Shown here: one piece after another, positions 1 to 11,227 of the stretch
Layout of the letters: each line of letters begins with the position of its first letter
How positions within the stretch are numbered: the first letter of the stretch is position 1
Assembly (NCBI RefSeq): GCF_001540865.1
Contig: NC_033622.1
Coordinates: forward strand, 11,032,996-11,096,995
Reading direction: 5' to 3'
DNA length: 64,000 nt
From: Ananas comosus
Taxonomy: Eukaryota; Streptophyta; Magnoliopsida; Poales; Bromeliaceae
Notes under the pieces: model-generated
Told to the model about the DNA's origin: nothing
Seen by the model: the letters and a program-made list of their open reading frames with translations, nothing else
The model's database searches: none
Position numbers and translations under genes: made by a program

Positions 1-156
1 AATTTAGTATTTTAATTATTACCTAATTATCTATTATAATACTGCTACATCATTTTTATATCACGAGCACATCAATATTTACTCAACTAAATTTAATTAT
101 TATGCATACTTATATAATAATTTAAAATTTTCGAGACAAAATATTATAATAAATTA

Positions 157-574
157 GGGTTAATTTCATACAGGTTCCTATAAATATAGTGAATTGCAAA
201 TATATTCCTATAAAGTTCAACTTTTATATATTGTCCCTACAATAGTCCTAATATTTTCAAATATGTTCATGCCTGTTAAAATCCGTTAGAAAAAATTAGT
301 TAATTATAAATAAAATACTTAACCCTAGTTACTTAATGAGGTGAATTAATCTTTTTATTCATCTTTAATTAATAGTTGAGACTTTTGGAGAAACATGTTT
401 GTAATGACAAAAATGTCATTTCACTTATAAAATAAATGGTGTTTTAACGGTAACAAATCAGAGAGATATATTTAAAAATATTAAGATTTTTACAGAAATG
501 ATATATAAAAGTTGAACTTTTTAGAGATGTATTTATAATTTACTATATTTATAGGGATGTGTATGAAATTAATT
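157..574. mobile_element. Mutator-like MITE with long terminal inverted repeats
   Basis: The first and last roughly 75 bp are inverted copies of each other; both ends carry TTAATTTCATACA followed closely by CCTATAAATATAG. The element is flanked by the direct repeat TAATAAATTA at 147-156 and 575-584. A 9-10 bp target duplication with long inverted termini fits Mutator-like MITEs. No coding capacity is seen. The AT-rich flank makes the exact duplication length uncertain by a base. Confidence 0.75.
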
Positions 575-584
575 TAATAAATTA

Positions 585-2811
585 ATATGGAGTACCAGTA
601 CGGTACGTCCCCAATAGTTTGAGAACCATAATAAATGTAATTTATCCTTTAATTTATCAATAAATAAATTTATTGCAACTCGTCACGAGTATGCCGTGGG
701 AAAAAGACGCAATAATCCAGGTGTCGCCCCGAGAACAAAAACAAAAGAAAAGCGGAAACGCGATCACGGCCGTTAGAATTACATCGGACGGCTCGTAAAT
801 TATTTCCCCACACAAATTTTATACAGCTGGCTTTTGTGTTCGTCACGCCAAATAAATAACGAGGAGCTTAGACCATTTAATGAATGTTTGTCACAAAAAG
901 AGTTTTATGAGCTAGGAAAAGTAAATATAAAATTCTGAAATTTTTACAGAGGAATAGAAATAATTACTTTTCTCAAATTTAAATGGGAAAAATATTGAAT
1001 TGCTTGTTTGGTTCGAAAATTATGAAAAATTATTGCGAAAAATCAGCTTTCCGCAATTTTCGTTTTCCCAAAAAAAAAAAATAAAAAAGAGTTTTTTAAT
1101 AAAAGTTAGAAAAAGAAATTTTAAAAAAATTATGATGACCCTGTTAAGCAACGATTATTTTTAAATTGTAATTGAAATAATCCTTTGTTCAGACTCTACA
1201 ACGTTTGGAAGCAAATAAGAAAGTCAATAGCGGGAGATGCAAGAATAGAACTATTCAGATGGTTAAGAACGAAGTAATCTTTCTTTTTTTAATGTTATTA
1301 TCTTTTTGAGTTCTTTTTTAAGAATGTTAATGATGTGCTACTTATAACTGAACTACAACTGTAACTATATGGAGATTGAAATTTGGTATTACGTCTAAAT
1401 ATATTTGAATTTAATTACTGCAGTTGGAACTATGTGAGAAGACCCAAATACAGTAGTTGGAATTACATCCAAGCTGTGGTTCTATCTACGGTAGTTGGAA
1501 AGAGCACTTTTAAATAAAAAAAAAAAGCTTACCTTACTAATTTGCTGTAGTTCGATCCACAGTAGTTGAAAGGAGTAACTTTAGAAAAAAAAAAAAGTTT
1601 ACCTTACTAATCACTGTTTAAATAAAAAAAAAATTTCCTTTTTTATATTTGAGATACTCTTGCCACCGCATATATAGAATAATAAAATTTTACAAATGCA
1701 CTTTTTAACTATATGCAACCAAACAAATTATTTATAGCTACGATATTTTCTATCATTTCTAAGAAAATAAGGTGCATGTCATTATAACTGGTATATTTTC
1801 AACTGAATGCATCTCCAATTACACTACGTTTTTAATTACATCCAACCAAACAGCCCCTAATTGCCATCCGGCGCCCTTTTTTTTATGTCATTGTGCTTAG
1901 AATCAGTAATTTTAATCTGAACTTATAATGCTGGCGTGATTTAATCAAATTTGTATTTTTGGTAAGAACGTACAGAACTTATCCGAAATATAGACAATTT
2001 TGATTTCACTATCCAATCTTTCAAAATTTTGATTTTACTATCTAACATTCCTATTTGTTTAATTTGATGCAATGAACGGTACTTTACTTTTAAAATTTGC
2101 ATGCGTCGTTTATCTTTACAGATTTAGTTAGTATATTTCATGTAATTCTCGTAACTACAAATACATTAAAATTAGTAATTGACTTTAATTTTAAAATTAA
2201 AATGTTGTTGACTAACTCAAATCAAATAATTTTATAAGGTTAAATAATAAAGCCAAAATTATAAAATAGCTAAATTAAAACGGTCTATAGTTCAGATAAA
2301 ACTATATATAAGTTTTAGCCAAACTGAGCGGCAAGGTGATTCAGATCATTTTGTGGGTCGTAATGAGACGCCTTTTCTCGGACTAAGGCCCAGTACAGGC
2401 TCTTGCTCGAACCATTCTGGGTCGAATTGTGCCATGCAAATAACCAGCCAACCCATTTTTTATATATATTTTAATTTTTTAATTTTAGTTCCAATTTTTT
2501 TTAAAAAATTTACATTAGTTTTCATAAAATGCAGATTGTTTTTTATTAAATAAAAAAGTTTCAGAATTTTTCCCAAAAGTATTTAAAAACGAATAGTTAA
2601 ATTTTATTCCAGCGAAGAAAAAAATTATCAATATATTAGAAAAAAAGAGAAAACTAAAAACAAATGGGTCATTTCAGACTAAATCTTAGTCACATGTAGC
2701 AATCACCTCCATTACAGCAGCTTTGTCATGGTTATCCCTATCTACCGCTGTGTCGTCTATTATCATTATTGCTTCCTTACCTCTCTCCTCTTGAAAAAAA
2801 AAAAAAAAAAA
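585..2811. other. AT-rich intergenic stretch, possible MITE at about 1005-1858
   Basis: No gene is recognisable here. A less AT-rich patch lies at 690-850. The segment starting near 1005 (GCTTGTTTGGTT) and ending near 1858 (AACCAAACAGCCCC) has short inverted ends of a kind common in plant MITEs, but only about 12 bp match and no target duplication was found. Several poly-A tracts lie between 1065 and 1640. Confidence 0.35.
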
Positions 2812-2812
2812 A

Positions 2813-3323
2813 AAGGCGCAATTGCTTATATACCCTAAAAAGTTTTCGACTTTTCGATTTACTCTTTTTAGAAGGCTAATATTAAAAATATTCTTTTTAC
2901 GTTCCAACCTATTTCTAATATACCCCTAGAGTTAAAATCTGTTAATTAACTCTGTTATCTCTGTAGAATTACTATTTTGCCATTTCAAATATACCCTTGC
3001 ACCATCATCGACTTTTTTATTTACCCTTAAAGTCAGTGACACAAAAAGTATTTTGACTTTTGGTCTTTTCATATATACCACTCTGCCGTCACCAGTATTT
3101 CTTATTTGCCCTTAAGTTAAGGGTAAAATTGGTATTTTAATTTTTTTTTAATTGTGGCAGATATTGAACTCACGTTTAACCCAAGTTAACTTAACAGGAG
3201 ATAACTGCGGGAGTATTTTGTTATAACGGTGGAACATATGAGGGGTATTTTAGAAAGAAAAAAAATAGTAGGGGTAAATCGGATATTTTCAAACGTATAA
3301 GGAGTATATAGGCAATTATCCCA
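2813..3323. mobile_element. MITE, family 'CAATTGCTTATATAC', copy 1
   Basis: The left end reads GCAATTGCTTATATACCC, and the right end read in reverse gives a related ATAATTGCCTATATACTCC. The interior alternates short phrases such as AAATATACCC on both strands. A second copy of the same family lies at 7873-8392, sharing the left end and the phrase GAAGGCTAATATTAAAAATAT. A poly-A run of about 20 nt adjoins the left end. No open frame of interest. Confidence 0.65.
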
Positions 3324-3887
3324 AAAATAAATTAGGCTTTGAATTTGAAATTTCAAGTCAAATACGTTAGGTAAGGGTTTAATCACGTACGTATCCTCTA
3401 AGATGCCTTGACTAATCCAACGACACTTCAAGATTGGGTCTTTCTTGAGTTTGTGGTTAATTTACCTGCAAAATTTCTTTCTTTCCGGAACTTTTTAACA
3501 TATAATGTTTAATTCCTGTATCTTTGTTTTTAAGTTTTAATATATCTTGTGGACCAAACAAGTCGAATTTCCTAAGTTATCATGTAAATTCTCAGGAGAT
3601 TCAAGATAATATAGTAAAAAAGTTAAATAGAACCATAGTTAACATAAATTTATCAAACTATATTAAGAAATAATTAAAGCCCTTTTTTGGTGCACGATAA
3701 AGCTATTTTGAACGCACTTATAAAAAAAATAAAACAAAAAAGAGGCCCTTACAAATGTCTTGCATAAATTCTAATACATGTGCATGCACCACATCCATAA
3801 ATTCTATTCTAGGGCATTAAAATTAGAATTTAATTTATTAAATATTTTCATTAATATATGTTCAAAGTGGTGGATACGAAAATCATA

Positions 3888-4160
3888 TATATATATATTG
3901 AGAAAAAGATAGCAAACTATCTGCTTCATTTAATAAGTGGAATAAACTAGACTTACAAGATGGATGCAGCTAAGCCTTCCGAGGAAAAGAAAAGAAAAAA
4001 AGAAGAAAAAAACCAAAGTTAGAGGAAAGGAAAAAGTGAAATGTTCCGCGCTCAGTAGAAATTACTCCAATTGGTTAGGAGAACTTTAATACAATCGAGC
4101 GAGCGCAAAGGGTTGGGGGATATCGCTTGAAAGATCTGTTGTTTCGCTCGGTCCAGATCA
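3888..4160 (-). mobile_element. L1 LINE 3' end, separated from its body by a hAT insertion
   Basis: Read on the minus strand, this continues directly from the LINE body at 5870-7295 once the hAT element and one copy of its target duplication are removed. It encodes a phrase like WWVIWTERNNRSFK, matching the C-terminal end of plant L1 ORF2 proteins. It then runs into an untranslated tail ending AATGAAGCAGATAGTTTGC TATC and TTTTTCTC (minus strand). A (TA)n tract follows. The frame is broken, so this is a dead copy. Confidence 0.65.
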
Positions 4161-4168
4161 CCCACCAG

Positions 4169-4435
4169 TAGAGATGTCAACGGGTCGGATTCGGGGCGGA
4201 TTTTTAAAAACCCGAACCCGAACCCGACTCCAAACCCGAGACCCGAACCCGAACCCGAACCCGAACCCGAACCCGACGGATTTTAAAAATCCATATCCAA
4301 ATCCGAACCCGACCAAAAATTTGAAACCCGAACCCGAACCTGAAAATTTGAAACCGAAATAATTATTTCTTTTTTCAATATTTCAAAATATATTATATTA
4401 AATCTAAATTTTTAAAATACAAATTCAAATATAAT

Positions 4436-4473
<38 letters not shown>

Positions 4474-4743
4474 ATTATATTTGAATTTGTATTTTAAAAA
4501 TTTAGATTTAATATAATATATTTTGAAATATTGAAAAAAGAAATAATTATTTCGGTTTCAAATTTTCAGGTTCGGGTTCGGGTTTCAAATTTTTGGTCGG
4601 GTTCGGATTTGGATATGGATTTTTAAAATCCGTCGGGTTCGGGTTCGGGTTCGGGTTCGGGTTCGGGTCTCGGGTTTGGAGTCGGATTCGGGTTCGGGTT
4701 TTTAAAAAATCCGCCCCGAATCCGACCCGTTGACATCTCTATG
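4169..4743. repeat. Near-perfect palindrome with (TA)n loop
   Basis: Arms of about 285 bp (roughly 4169-4440 and 4470-4743) are inverted copies differing at only a few positions, joined by an AT dinucleotide run. Each arm begins with the hAT terminus and contains CCCGAA hexamer repeats, so the left end of the hAT element is present twice, head to head. Only the outer copy borders the CCCACCAG duplication. Confidence 0.9.
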
Positions 4744-5361
4744 TATCAGTGTGTACTCCTCGTCTTCGTTGGCTTGCGGTACCCACTGGGAGGGGAGATA
4801 TGTTTATATGTTCTCACCCCCCACCATTTTTCAGGTGATGCGGGCGATGAGGGTTGTGACGAGGCGTGAGACACATTAGTAGCGATCGATAGAGCTTCTG
4901 ACCTGATTGAATTGGTTTAGTTTCTATCCTTACTTATTCAAAATAAATAACTTAGACATTTATGGTTTAGTGGTTTTATTTCGGTTGAATGTTTATGGAT
5001 TTATAAAGTTAAATATTATGGCTTTTATAACTGGTTGTGAGTTGTAAAAATAATTTTCTACCCATCGTGATAGTGTCTTTAAAGAAAAGGTTTCCGAGTG
5101 GAAAATAGTTTTAAAAGAGTTTTCTTGTGGAAATGTATTAGTATGTTGTGTAGTGAATGATTGTGGTTGTACTTGTGCTTGTGCGATGTCGTGCAAATAC
5201 AGGGGATGCTCTGTCCGTTTGAACAATGGGTCTCCTATATTTGTGGCAGGTCTGTCATCCTTTGGGTGAAGGCATTCCTTTGGGTCAAGGTTTTCAAAAA
5301 AAAAAAATGTATTGGGCATTTTCGCTGTTTTATTAGCTAAAAAGGGACCTCGGGGCGTGAC
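4744..5361 (+). mobile_element. Degenerate Ty3-like LTR fragment
   Basis: Contains phrases shared with the large LTR at 49972-54579: a TTCTCACCCC-CCACC-TTT block followed by CAGGTG, and the terminal block GGGGCGTGACA at 5351-5361 (the big LTR ends in the same bases). Only the last part of an LTR seems to be present. No coding sequence. Confidence 0.5.
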
Positions 5362-5388
<27 letters not shown>

Positions 5389-5392
<4 letters not shown>

Positions 5393-5652
5393 AGGCCGGG
5401 GCTACTATACTCTTATGAGTATAGAACCTCTTGCCACTCATAAATTTTTAACCGTTGATTGATGGGATGTGTGGTTTGGGTGATGGTGGTCCCCACTTAG
5501 AATGATAGTGGTCCCCTAGGTTGAGTGGATAGTTGGTTGAATAGTATGATCTAACGGGTGGAAATGATCATGGAATAAATCTAAGGGCCGAAAACTTGTG
5601 AGTATAAGAGAACCAATGCTCATAAAAGTATAGTAGCCGGACTCTATATATA
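5389..5652. mobile_element. MITE of the TA-nested family (copy A)
   Basis: Begins GGCTACTATACTCTTATGAG and ends with the inverse, CTCATAAAAGTATAGTAGCC. It is bracketed by TA dinucleotide runs on both sides (5363-5388 and 5648-5654). The interior carries the family phrases GGTCCCCTAGGTTGAGTGG and GATCTAACGGGTGGAAATGA. Related copies are at 28832-29077, 39170-40107, 44020-44145 and (split) 49882-49971 / 54580-54716. Confidence 0.8.
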
Positions 5653-5869
5653 TANAAAATAAATTCGGGTTCGGGTCGGGTTCGGGTTCGGGTTCGGGTT
5701 CGGGTCAGGTACAATCAATATCCATATCCGAATCCATATCCGCCGGGTTTCTAATTTTGATATCCATATCCGAATCCATATCCATATTCATCGGATATAT
5801 CCGTTTCATTCGGGTTTGGATTCGGATAAAATTTCGGTATCCATATCCATTGACATCCCTACCCACCAG

Positions 5870-7295
5870 GTGGCTGACAGTATAGATAATCTCTTGTGTC
5901 TTGTCTCGGCATTTCCTTGACAGAAGATTCTATTCCATAGTTCTTGAGCCTCTTTCTGGGGATCGGCGAGTAACTCCTGGCCGTCTGCGTTGAAGAGTAG
6001 ATATTTGACATACACGCAGTTGCAGAAGAGGTGATCATACTTTTCTAGGTCATTCGCACAAAGGACGCAGACTCGTTCCTAAGGCAATCTCTGGGTGCGC
6101 AATCTATCCGCAGTAAGAAGTCTGTTACGTAGCAGCAACCAAATGAATATTTTGATTTTGATCGGGATTTTTAATTTCCATATGAACTGGCTTGTCGGGT
6201 CTCTTCGACCAGCATCTATAAGAAACTAGTAGAGTGATTTGACTGTAAAATGTTGATTTGAAGTCCAACGCCAGTTGACCGAGTCCGGTCTATTGAATGG
6301 ATTGTGAGGTTGTAGTATATCCTTTAACTGCAACAGAAAGATGTGTCTTTCTAAGGAATGGGCCGACACGAAACCCCGACAGATATAGTGTCATCTCCAA
6401 CCATTAGCGCTCTAGCATTGGGACACAGTAGCCTCCTTATTCCTAATATTGTTAAATATAATTGGGAACTCGGTGCGAAGAGAGGTCTCTCCCATCCAGA
6501 TGTCCATCCAAAATCTAATACCGTTGCTGTCCCCTAATGTGTAGCTTGTACTGCATTTGAACACGTCACGGCAACGCAGTATACTCTGCTACCATTGCGA
6601 GTAGGAGACGAAGGCTTTGCCCTCATGTAGCTGCCGTCTTCTGCTGTAATATAGGGTTTTAATCAACTTAGTCCAGGCTAGTTTATCCTCGATAAAGAAA
6701 CACCACCACCATTTAGATAGGAGGTCGTGTTCATTGATTCTAAATTTTTGATTCCTAGCCCCCCTTCTTTCTTGCTTTTGCAAATGGTTTTCCAGTTAAC
6801 TAGTCATGCCCCCCCGCTTATTTTGTTGCATCCTTTCCAAAAGAAGGCCCTACTGGGGCCTCGACTCGTTGAAGAATCCATTGGGGGGCCTTGAAAATGG
6901 TAAGGTAGAACAACGACAAGTTAGTAAGAACAGAGTTGACTAAAGTCAGTCTTCCCCCTTGACATAGTAGCTTTGCCTTCCAACCTTCGATCCGCATGTC
7001 AATGCGATTAATAACTGGGGACCAGTCCTCCTTCCTAAGCTTCTTAGAGTGAAGGGTCAATCCTAAGTAGCGGAAAGGTAGAGTGCCCACTTTACATCCC
7101 AGAATAGAGGCAGGTCAGACTGCTTTGTGCAGATTAGGTCCCAGATAGTACAATTCGGATTTATCTATGCTGATTTTAAGGCCTGATGTCCATTCGAATA
7201 GTTTCCAAATGAACCCTATATTGCGCGAAATGCTTTTTCTAGGTTCGCAAAAGAAGATTGTATCGCCTATGTATTGGATAAGGACGGTCTGACAC
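5870..7295 (-). mobile_element. 5'-truncated L1 LINE body (RT C-terminus plus zf-RVT region)
   Basis: On the minus strand a broken frame shows the ordered hallmarks of plant L1 ORF2. First comes a degenerate reverse-transcriptase active site reading QYIGDTIFFC (normally QYADDTLFFC). This is followed by LKISIDKSELYYLG, then GTLPFRYLGLTLHSKKLRKE and GGRLTLVNSVLTNL. Further on are FWMDIWMGE and a zf-RVT region with WKLKIPIKIKIFIW, CVLCAND and a following DHLFCNC. The endonuclease and most of the RT are absent, so the copy is 5'-truncated. Several stops and frame changes, and the loss of the catalytic aspartate pair, show it is dead. It was later split by the hAT element at 4161-5869. Confidence 0.85.
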
Positions 7296-7872
7296 TTTTT
7301 TTTGAATCAAATAATGCCTTTCTTTATACCATTAATGATTTTTGGCATTACTTAGTAATTAGTAATTATGTCTACATATTCAAGTTATAAACTGTTGAAT
7401 TTTAATACATTTAATTTTTAATCATTGTGTATAATATCTTTCAAATTAAATTTTAATTTTAAACGAATCTATTATCAAATATAAAGGCCAGTTTATGATA
7501 TATATTAATTGAATGCATGCCAATAATAGTGTCTCCTATATATATAATAGAAACTCATATATTCAAAGCAATTTTTTGCCAAAATAGGTATATTATATTT
7601 TATCACGATTTGAACCTCTTTGCTGTCCAGGTATATCAATTTCCACATATAGTAGATAAAATTGTATGGGAACCCTCTCAACTACTAGAACAATTTAAAA
7701 TAGTTCTCTCAACTGACACCCCATCATTCTAAGGTTAGCATACCCTTTGGACTCCTAATATTTATTTTTAAAAATTTGACAAGATAAGCGCTAATTTTCA
7801 GCCCTTGAATAAGGGGTGTAAGATATACACTCCTTTTTGGGTGTGCAGGTGGTAGTACTCTTATTTTTTGGG
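7296..7872. other. AT-rich spacer, nothing recognised
   Basis: Between the LINE and the second MITE I see no gene, no long repeat and no clear transposon end. Short open frames here have no recognisable content. Confidence 0.4.
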
Positions 7873-8392
7873 GGAGGCAATTGCTTATATACTTCTGAAA
7901 AGTTCTCGACTTTCTTATTTATTCTGCTTAGAAGGCTAATATTAAAAATATCCTTTTAACATTACAAGTTTTTTCAAATATATTCTTAGAATTAGATTCT
8001 GCTAATTAGTGAACTATTAGGAACAATCGTTATTTCTATGAAATTACTATTTTGCCTTTTCAAATATACCCTTCTACCTTCACCGACTTCTGTTATTTGC
8101 CCTTAAGTTTGGAACAAAAGAATATTTTGATTTTTGTCTTTTTAAATGTACCCTTCTATTGACATCAACTTTTCTTATTTGTCTTTTAGTTAGGGACAAA
8201 TAGATATTTTGACTTTTTTCTAACTCTGGTAGAAAATTTAACCTGAGTTTAACTCGAGATGACGTAACGGGTACTAACAGTGAGGTTATTTTTGAATAAT
8301 GAAGAAATATACACGGGTTATATTTGAAGTAAAGAAAATAGAAATATATAAAATATTTCAGAAGTATTGAGGGGTATATAGACACTAATTCC
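7873..8392. mobile_element. MITE, family 'CAATTGCTTATATAC', copy 2
   Basis: Shares its left end (GCAATTGCTTATATAC) and the internal phrase AGAAGGCTAATATTAAAAAT with the copy at 2813-3323. The right end, GGGGTATATAGACACTAATTCC, is the degenerate inverse of the left. No coding potential. Confidence 0.65.
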
Positions 8393-8639
8393 TTTTTTTT
8401 AACGAAGACTCCTTCAACTTCTAACTTTTTTTTTATGCTAGTTTTATAGTCAATTAAGTTAAAAAATCATATTAAATTTAATGATTTTATTAGGTAAAGT
8501 TATTAAATTTAATAAAATTATTAGTAATTTTGATAAAAATCTTCATATCTCTTTCTGTTTTTAAACTAAATTTACTTAATTCCCAAAAAAAATGAGAACA
8601 CAGAGATTCTCACTTAAAAAAAGAAATACTTGAAAGCTG

Positions 8640-9149
8640 AGTTTCTATAAATAATAATAACCCCGGTGACCACGTTCCAGTTCTACATGCGACGAACCAG
8701 AACAGCGCCACAACAACGAACGGCTCAGATCATCCCATTTCAAATCCAACACCCATCATATGCCCGTCTCAAACGCAATCGCAACCGTTCGTCCCCTCAC
8801 TCTTGTCACTCAAGCACACAAGCACTGTTACTACGTAGCCACTGCATTCATGGAGTGCATCCCCTCCCCCTCTCCTATCCTTCCAAAAACAACACCCTTC
8901 CACTTTAACTCCCACCCCCTCTCCCCGGCCGCCACCTGTCCCCTGCCCCACCGCGTTCCAGCTCATCATCGACGACCAAAAGAGGAAAAAAGAAAACGCT
9001 TAAAGAGATCGGCGACACGCGAAATGCAGTATGTTTCGCGTCGATATATATATAAATATATATACATGTACATGTACACACAAATACATACATACGTGTG
9101 TACATCTGAGCGAACGGTTTCGTCAGAGTAAGGATAGGAGGGAGCAGGG
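8640..9149 (+). promoter_or_regulatory. Probable promoter and 5' leader of the MADS-box gene
   Basis: Base composition changes sharply here from AT-rich spacer to a C-rich, pyrimidine-biased stretch (about 8780-8960), as is common upstream of plant genes. A TATA-like run (TATATATATAAATATATA) lies at about 9043-9062, roughly 100 bases before the ATG at 9150. The transcription start cannot be fixed from sequence alone. Overlapping small open frames on both strands are taken as chance. Confidence 0.4.
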
Positions 9150-9365
9150 ATGGGGTATACGAAGGTGCCGATGGAGGCGAGGGATACGTTGCACCACCGC
9201 AAGAAGACGTACCGGAAGAGGCATCCGGTGCTGAAGAGGCGCGTTGAGGAGCTTGGCGTGCTGTGCGAGGCCGACGCGGTGCTCCTCATGTTCTCCCCCT
9301 CCGGTCACCCTTCGCTCTTTTGCGGCGGGACCAGGTAATCCATTAATGCTCACTATTTCCTCTTT

Positions 9366-9401
<36 letters not shown>

Positions 9402-11176
9402 GCTAGGTAGTAATTAATGATCACTTTCTCACTGTGGTGTCTCCTTGATTTGTTTCTGCTTTTGTGGTTCGATTCATGCATGGTTCTCTACTCTCTCTCT
9501 CTCCTTCCCGATTTTGCTTTTATATATATATATATATGTTGGTTTTTGGTTATTTGTATTACACTGAGATCTTTTGTTACTACTCTGATCAATTTAATTT
9601 ATTATTATTATTATATTTTTTTACTGAAGATGGATCAGGAGTACATAATATGCATCTGGTAAGATCTTACAATTCTTGATGTACATTTATGCCTATATAT
9701 ATAGTTGATGTGATGAGGTTTTATTTGGTAAAATTTAGTTTTAGCTTCTTTTGTCCTAAAGATTATGTTGTACTATAGCTTTATAGCCAATGAGAAACTT
9801 AAAAAATCAAAAAAAGAAAAAGAGAAAAAGAAAAATAAAAGAATAAAGGATATTATATATATATGAATATTAAAGCATAGTATTTTTATCTAGTAATTGT
9901 GCATTAAACCTCCAAAAACTGTATCAATTTGGGCAAACCTTTCCATTCCAAGATGAAGAATATAATGATTGTAATATATTTTTTTCTTTTCCGTGAAATT
10001 TTTTTTCCTCTTCTTTTTGTTGTTCAGTTTTAACTTTAGTGATCAATAAAAGGAAAAGGATGGCTTGGTTCTTCTATTTATCATTTTTTTTTTCTAAAAG
10101 AAATACTCTAATGTGTTTGGATTCTGCATTAGAAGGATTATGTATAGTAGAAACAATTAATATAAGAATGATTGTGTAAAAGGAAAAAAAGATAAAAAGG
10201 ATTAACTAAAAGATCGACTAATCTATTCTACATATATTTTGTGCCAAATTTTTTTTTTTCAGTTTTTTTAATTTTCTTGAAGTTCAAAAAATATAATAAT
10301 TTACGTTTATCTGTTTTATTTTCAAAATCATCTATTGACATGATTGAACTAATTAAAATTGTTTGAACGAGTGATTTGAATGTATGTTCACCAACAGCTG
10401 CCTTTTGTTTTCTAGTGATTTGGCAGAAATTTTGGAAAAGTATTCGAAGGTCGATCCTACCGAAAGAGAAAACAGGTGCAACAACAGTACAAGAGGCAAC
10501 TGATCTTATACAACATATTAGATTTTATTACACTAATCTTCTTTTTTTCTTTTTTTTTTTCTCTGAATGCTACAGGAAGAATGAAGTTATTGCTGTAAGA
10601 TCTCATGAGCCAAAACTTGTTGGATATATATAAGCGCGTCTAATATAATTACAGGAACTAAGTTTTAATTAATTCCAAATGCTACATATTTTTAAGATGC
10701 ATGGTATAACTGTGTTTTTTGGTAACAGAAACTTAGGAAGTGCTATGAGAAAGAAGGACATGAGATAGATTTGAAGGGCTTAGATTCCTATGTGTAAGTA
10801 TCTTCTTTTAGCTCCTTACCTTCTATTTAGACAAATGATGAATTTTTGCCCCCTCTAATTTGCTTTTGTTTTTTTTTTTGTAATTTTTTGATGAATTTTA
10901 CAGATCTGAAAAGAAAGAAGTGAGTAATATTTATTGTACTTTTGTGTTAAATTTTAATCTGTTGGAACAACAACTGAGATATATCTCAATTTTTTTTTTC
11001 TCTTTATAGGAAATCAAAAAATACTTGCAAGAACTAGAACAACAAATTAATGAGTCAAAAGAGAAATTGAGGTAAGAAGCAAAATAGAATTAAGGGATAT
11101 TGTTTGCTTTTACTTTCCTTGTCTGTTTTTCTTCTGACTAACGAAGTTCACAATTTGATTCTTGATTTTGAAAACA

Positions 11177-11227
<51 letters not shown>

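Larger units (their letters stand above)
4161..5869. mobile_element. hAT-type non-autonomous element with 8-bp target duplication
   Basis: The element spans 4169-5861 and is flanked by the exact direct repeat CCCACCAG (4161-4168 and 5862-5869). Its ends are TAGAGATGTCAACGG and, in reverse, TAGGGATGTCAATGG. An 8-bp duplication with such ends is the hallmark of the hAT superfamily. Subterminal regions are rich in the hexamer CCCGAA / TTCGGG. It carries no transposase and must have been mobilised in trans. Inside are a near-perfect palindrome (4169-4743), an LTR remnant (about 4744-5361) and a TA-nested MITE (about 5389-5652), so it has served as a landing pad. A single N lies at 5655. Confidence 0.85.

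Noticed and set aside
4200..4700. CCCGAA / TTCGGG hexamer runs considered as telomere repeats
   Set aside because: The plant telomere unit is TTTAGGG; these hexamers are subterminal repeats of a hAT element.
8666..9353. Several small open frames around the MADS gene start on both strands
   Set aside because: They are shadows of the C-rich leader and of exon 1; none has family features.
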